Shown: piece by piece, positions 35,892 through 38,254 of the stretch
Layout: each line of letters starts with the position of its first letter
Numbering within the stretch: the first letter of the stretch is position 1
Assembly (NCBI GenBank): GCA_030917925.1
Contig: JAUPTV010000251.1
Location: 1 to 38,254, forward strand
Source of the DNA: Pseudomonadota bacterium
Lineage (GTDB): Bacteria > Pseudomonadota > Gammaproteobacteria > Competibacterales > Competibacteraceae
DNA: 38,254 nt
Direction: 5' to 3'
Translations under genes and position numbers: made by a program
Notes under the pieces: generated by a model
What the model saw: only the letters and a program-made list of their open reading frames with translations
Databases searched by the model: none
What the model was told of the DNA's origin: nothing

Positions 35892-37058
35892 ATGAATCTG
35901 CACGAATACCAAGCAAAAGAACTGCTCCAGCAATTTGGTGTGGCGATTCCCAAGGGCATCAAGGTCACTTCCCAGCAGGAAGCAATTGAAGCCGCCAAGG
36001 AAATCAGCCCCAGTGGACCGTGGGTGGTCAAAGCCCAGGTCCATGCCGGCGGTCGCGGCAAGGCCGGCGGCGTCAAGTTCGTTCGCACCATTCAGGATGT
36101 TGAAGCGCAGGCCGGTCGGCTGCTCGGCTCGACCCTGCACACCCACCAAACCGGACCCGAGGGCGTCAAGGTTCACCAACTGCTGATCCAGGATGGCGTG
36201 GACATCGCCAAAGAATACTATCTGAGTTGCCTGGTGGATCGCAGCAAAAAGCGCGTCATTATCATCGGTTCTTCCGAAGGCGGTATGGATATTGAGGAAG
36301 TTGCCGCCAAGACCCCGGAAAAGATTCTGACCCTGGCCATTGATCCCATCGCCGGCTTCCAGGCTTATCAGGCCCGCGACCTGGGTTTCCGGATGGGCAT
36401 GGGCAAGAAAGAAATCGATCAACTGGTCAAAGTAGTGGGCGGCGTTTATAACCTGTTCGTCCAGAAAGATTGCAGCATGGTCGAAATCAACCCGTTGATC
36501 GTGACCGCAGACGGCCAGGTGATGGCGCTGGACGCCAAGGTCAGTGTGGACGACAACGCGACCTATCGGCACAAGGACACCGCCGAAATGCGCGATCCCA
36601 CCCAGGAAGACGAGCGTGAGCATATCGCCCACGAAATCGGCCTGAACTATGTGGCGCTGGATGGCAATATCGGCTGCATGGTCAACGGCGCTGGTTTGGC
36701 GATGGCGACCATGGATGTCTGCCAGTTGCATGGCGGCGAACCGGCCAACTTCCTCGATGTCGGCGGCGGCGCAACGGCCGAACGTGTGGCCCGCGCCTTC
36801 AAGCTGATTCTGTCCTCTTCCAAGGTCAAAGCGATTCTGGTCAATATCTTCGGCGGCATCGTTCGTTGCGACACTATCGCTGAAGGCATCATTGCGGCGG
36901 TCAAGGAAGTCGGTCTGACGTTACCGGTCGTCGTGCGCCTGCAGGGCACCAATGTGGAAGCCGGCCGCGAGATGCTGGCCCAGTCCGGCATGAACATTAT
37001 GGCCGCTGACGATCTCACCGACGCCGCCAAGATGGCAGTGGCCGCCGCTGCGAAGTAA
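35892..37058 (+). CDS. sucC: Succinate-CoA ligase (ADP-forming) subunit beta
   Basis: SucC is the nucleotide- and succinate-binding subunit of succinyl-CoA synthetase in the citric acid cycle. The 388-residue product has the expected length: an ATP-grasp domain ([13 protein letters not shown] from residue 51, EINPLIV) and a C-terminal CoA-ligase domain ([21 protein letters not shown]). The ATG at 35892 has GGAG 6 nt upstream, but that sequence appears to belong to the inserted HEARO-like element. The usual upstream genes sucA, sucB or mdh are not adjacent; pilS is the neighbour instead. sucD follows after 45 nt. Confidence 0.97.
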   Translation: MNLHEYQAKELLQQFGVAIPKGIKVTSQQEAIEAAKEISPSGPWVVKAQVHAGGRGKAGGVKFVRTIQDVEAQAGRLLGSTLHTHQTGPEGVKVHQLLIQDGVDIAKEYYLSCLVDRSKKRVIIIGSSEGGMDIEEVAAKTPEKILTLAIDPIAGFQAYQARDLGFRMGMGKKEIDQLVKVVGGVYNLFVQKDCSMVEINPLIVTADGQVMALDAKVSVDDNATYRHKDTAEMRDPTQEDEREHIAHEIGLNYVALDGNIGCMVNGAGLAMATMDVCQLHGGEPANFLDVGGGATAERVARAFKLILSSSKVKAILVNIFGGIVRCDTIAEGIIAAVKEVGLTLPVVVRLQGTNVEAGREMLAQSGMNIMAADDLTDAAKMAVAAAAK

Positions 37059-37103
37059 TCGGGCGCGCCTTCGGTTTCCACGATTAGAGAGAATAAGACG
37101 ACT

Positions 37104-37979
37104 ATGAGCATTCTGATTAACAAAGACACCAAGGTGATCTGCCAGGGCTTTACCGGCTCGCAGGGCACGTTCCACGCCGAACAGGCGATTGCTTACGGCA
37201 CCAACCTGGTTGGCGGCATCAGCCCCGGCAAGGGTGGCACGACCCATCTGGGCAAGCCGGTGTTCAACACGGTTTATGAAGCCGTCGCCGCCACCGGTGC
37301 CGACGCGACCATGATCTACGTTCCGGCTCCGTTCGCCGGCGATGCGATTTTGGAAGCGGCGGATGCCGGTATCAAGGTTATCGCCTGCATTACTGAAGGC
37401 ATTCCAGTCATGGATATGCTGAAGGTCAAAGCGGTGCTGATGAGCAATTACCCGGACGTCTACCTGATCGGCCCGAACTGCCCCGGCGTGATCACCCCCG
37501 GCGCTTGCAAGATGGGCATCATGCCCGGCCATATTCACCTGCCCGGCAAGATCGGCATCGTCTCCCGCTCCGGCACCCTGACGTATGAAGCGGTCTATCA
37601 GACCACGCAAGCCGGTCTGGGTCAAAGCACCTGCGTCGGCATTGGCGGCGACCCGATTCATGGCATGAGCTTTGTTGATGTACTCAAGCTGTTCAAGGAT
37701 GATCCGCAGACCGAAGGGATCGTGATGGTCGGCGAAATCGGCGGCTCTGCCGAAGAAGAAGGCGCTGAATTCATCAAGGCTTACATCACGAAGCCGGTGG
37801 TGGCTTACATCGCTGGCGTGACCGCGCCTCCTGGCAAGCGCATGGGCCATGCCGGTGCCATCATTATGGGCGGCAAAGGCACGGCGGCGGACAAGTTCGC
37901 GGCGCTGGAAGCGGCAGGCGCGACGATTGTGCGTTCTCCGGCGGACATCGGCGAAGCGATGAAGGGTTTCTTTAAATAA
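37104..37979 (+). CDS. sucD: Succinate-CoA ligase subunit alpha
   Basis: SucD carries the active-site histidine that is phosphorylated in the succinyl-CoA synthetase reaction. The 291-residue product has [10 protein letters not shown] at the N-terminal CoA-binding Rossmann fold, GPNCPG, and the phospho-histidine H249 in [10 protein letters not shown] (H246 in E. coli). [10 protein letters not shown] provides the glutamate that contacts it. It forms an operon with sucC, and a strong terminator follows the stop. Confidence 0.97.
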   Translation: MSILINKDTKVICQGFTGSQGTFHAEQAIAYGTNLVGGISPGKGGTTHLGKPVFNTVYEAVAATGADATMIYVPAPFAGDAILEAADAGIKVIACITEGIPVMDMLKVKAVLMSNYPDVYLIGPNCPGVITPGACKMGIMPGHIHLPGKIGIVSRSGTLTYEAVYQTTQAGLGQSTCVGIGGDPIHGMSFVDVLKLFKDDPQTEGIVMVGEIGGSAEEEGAEFIKAYITKPVVAYIAGVTAPPGKRMGHAGAIIMGGKGTAADKFAALEAAGATIVRSPADIGEAMKGFFK

Positions 37980-38001
37980 TCACGGTTGTTGATTGATTCA
38001 G

Positions 38002-38045
38002 CGCGGGATGCAATAGCGATAAGGTATTGTGTCCCGCGTTTTTTT
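38002..38045 (+). terminator. Rho-independent terminator of sucCD
   Basis: CGCGGGA (38002-38008) pairs with TCCCGCG (38032-38038), continued inside by two G-T pairs and CAATA/TATTG, for a stem of about 14 bp. Seven T residues follow (38039-38045). It starts 23 nt after the sucD stop. Confidence 0.92.
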
Positions 38046-38118
38046 ATGTGGCGGGTTTTAGCAGGGAGTCAGGGATCAACATGGTATCCTCGGTGATATT
38101 TCCCTGTTCGAGCCTATC

Positions 38119-38254
38119 GTTCCGGTAGAACCGAGTCAACTACCCCCGCCTGAAGGCGGGAGCTTGGAGACAAGCTCGGTTGACCAGCCTAAGCCCGCCT
38201 GACCGGGATGTCGAAAGGGGCTACGTTGTACGGAGGTTCAAGACTCACCTTGGG
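38119..38254 (+). ncRNA. HEARO-like structured RNA/element, copy 2, cut by the window end
   Basis: The sequence from GTCAA (38135) aligns with copy 1 through GGTTGACCAGCC (38178-38189), GGCTACGTTGT (38219-38229) and GACTCACCTTGGG (38242-38254), where the window ends. The same three stems form: CCCGCC-TGAA-GGCGGG (38145-38160), AGCTT/AAGCT (38161-38165, 38172-38176) and AGCCC/GGGCT (38192-38196, 38218-38222). The presumptive guide is 38119-38134. It has the same orientation as copy 1 and lies downstream of the sucCD terminator. Whether an IscB gene follows cannot be seen. Confidence 0.65.

Noticed and set aside
35781-36731. Long minus-strand open frame opposite sucC (316 codons)
   Set aside because: It is antisense to a clear sucC, has no recognisable domain, and such frames are common opposite GC-rich genes. 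The same applies to long frames opposite sucD, galU, sthA, rluC and the 5' half of rne.
35528-38254. Composite transposon carrying sucCD
   Set aside because: The flanking copies have no transposase and differ considerably in sequence, and sucCD is an ordinary core operon with its own terminator. Two independent insertions fit better.

Overview
The window reads as chromosomal DNA of a fairly GC-rich gammaproteobacterium. The evidence is a SthA-type soluble transhydrogenase, a fused HldE, a CCA-adding enzyme with an HD domain, PilU and PilS/PilR, an RNase E whose catalytic core closely follows the E. coli enzyme, and a MoaD/MoaE pair. The mix of housekeeping genes, palindromic repeats and ORF-less mobile elements would suit a Competibacter-like lineage, but that placement is a guess.

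Layout. 1-8417 is entirely on the minus strand: the start of an M16 protease, an antitoxin remnant, leuB, an MFS/acyltransferase fusion, moaE and moaD, and a three-gene nucleoside-type ABC transporter. 8729-16674 is on the plus strand: galU-ackA-glmS-sthA-pilU-aminotransferase. 16683-21397 is a minus-strand group, cca-hldE-FAD oxidoreductase-aldo/keto reductase. It is followed by a plus-strand lipoprotein peptidase and the minus-strand genes for an Rpn nuclease, SppA and RluC. rne (plus) has a long leader behind a good extended -10 promoter. After it come a low-molecular-weight tyrosine phosphatase, a broken PP-loop gene, cysK, a MoxR ATPase, the pilS-pilR two-component pair (minus), and sucC-sucD (plus) with a strong terminator.

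Most genes are standard: cell-envelope precursors (galU, glmS, hldE), central metabolism (ackA, sthA, sucCD, leuB, cysK), molybdopterin synthesis, RNA processing (rne, rluC, cca) and type IV pili (pilU, pilSR).

The notable part is 35290-38254. Two related non-coding elements bracket sucCD in the same orientation. Each begins with a short hairpin and continues into a conserved structured core that resembles HEARO RNA, the omega-RNA of IscB transposons. The first copy is about 364 nt, has no IscB ORF, ends in a terminal-type hairpin and abuts the ATGA that starts sucC. Removing it on paper places a purine-rich Shine-Dalgarno sequence next to the sucC start, so the element appears to have inserted between the gene and its ribosome-binding site and replaced it. 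The second copy runs off the window at its core and could precede an IscB gene. Three stems are preserved between the copies although their sequences differ.

Other second-tier signals are two families of palindromic repeats at gene 3' ends (one supplying the glmS ribosome-binding region), a truncated DUF1778/TacA antitoxin, an in-frame tandem-repeat scar in a dead PP-loop gene, slippage-type repeats in rne and the Rpn nuclease, and inverted repeats around the cysK and pilS promoters.
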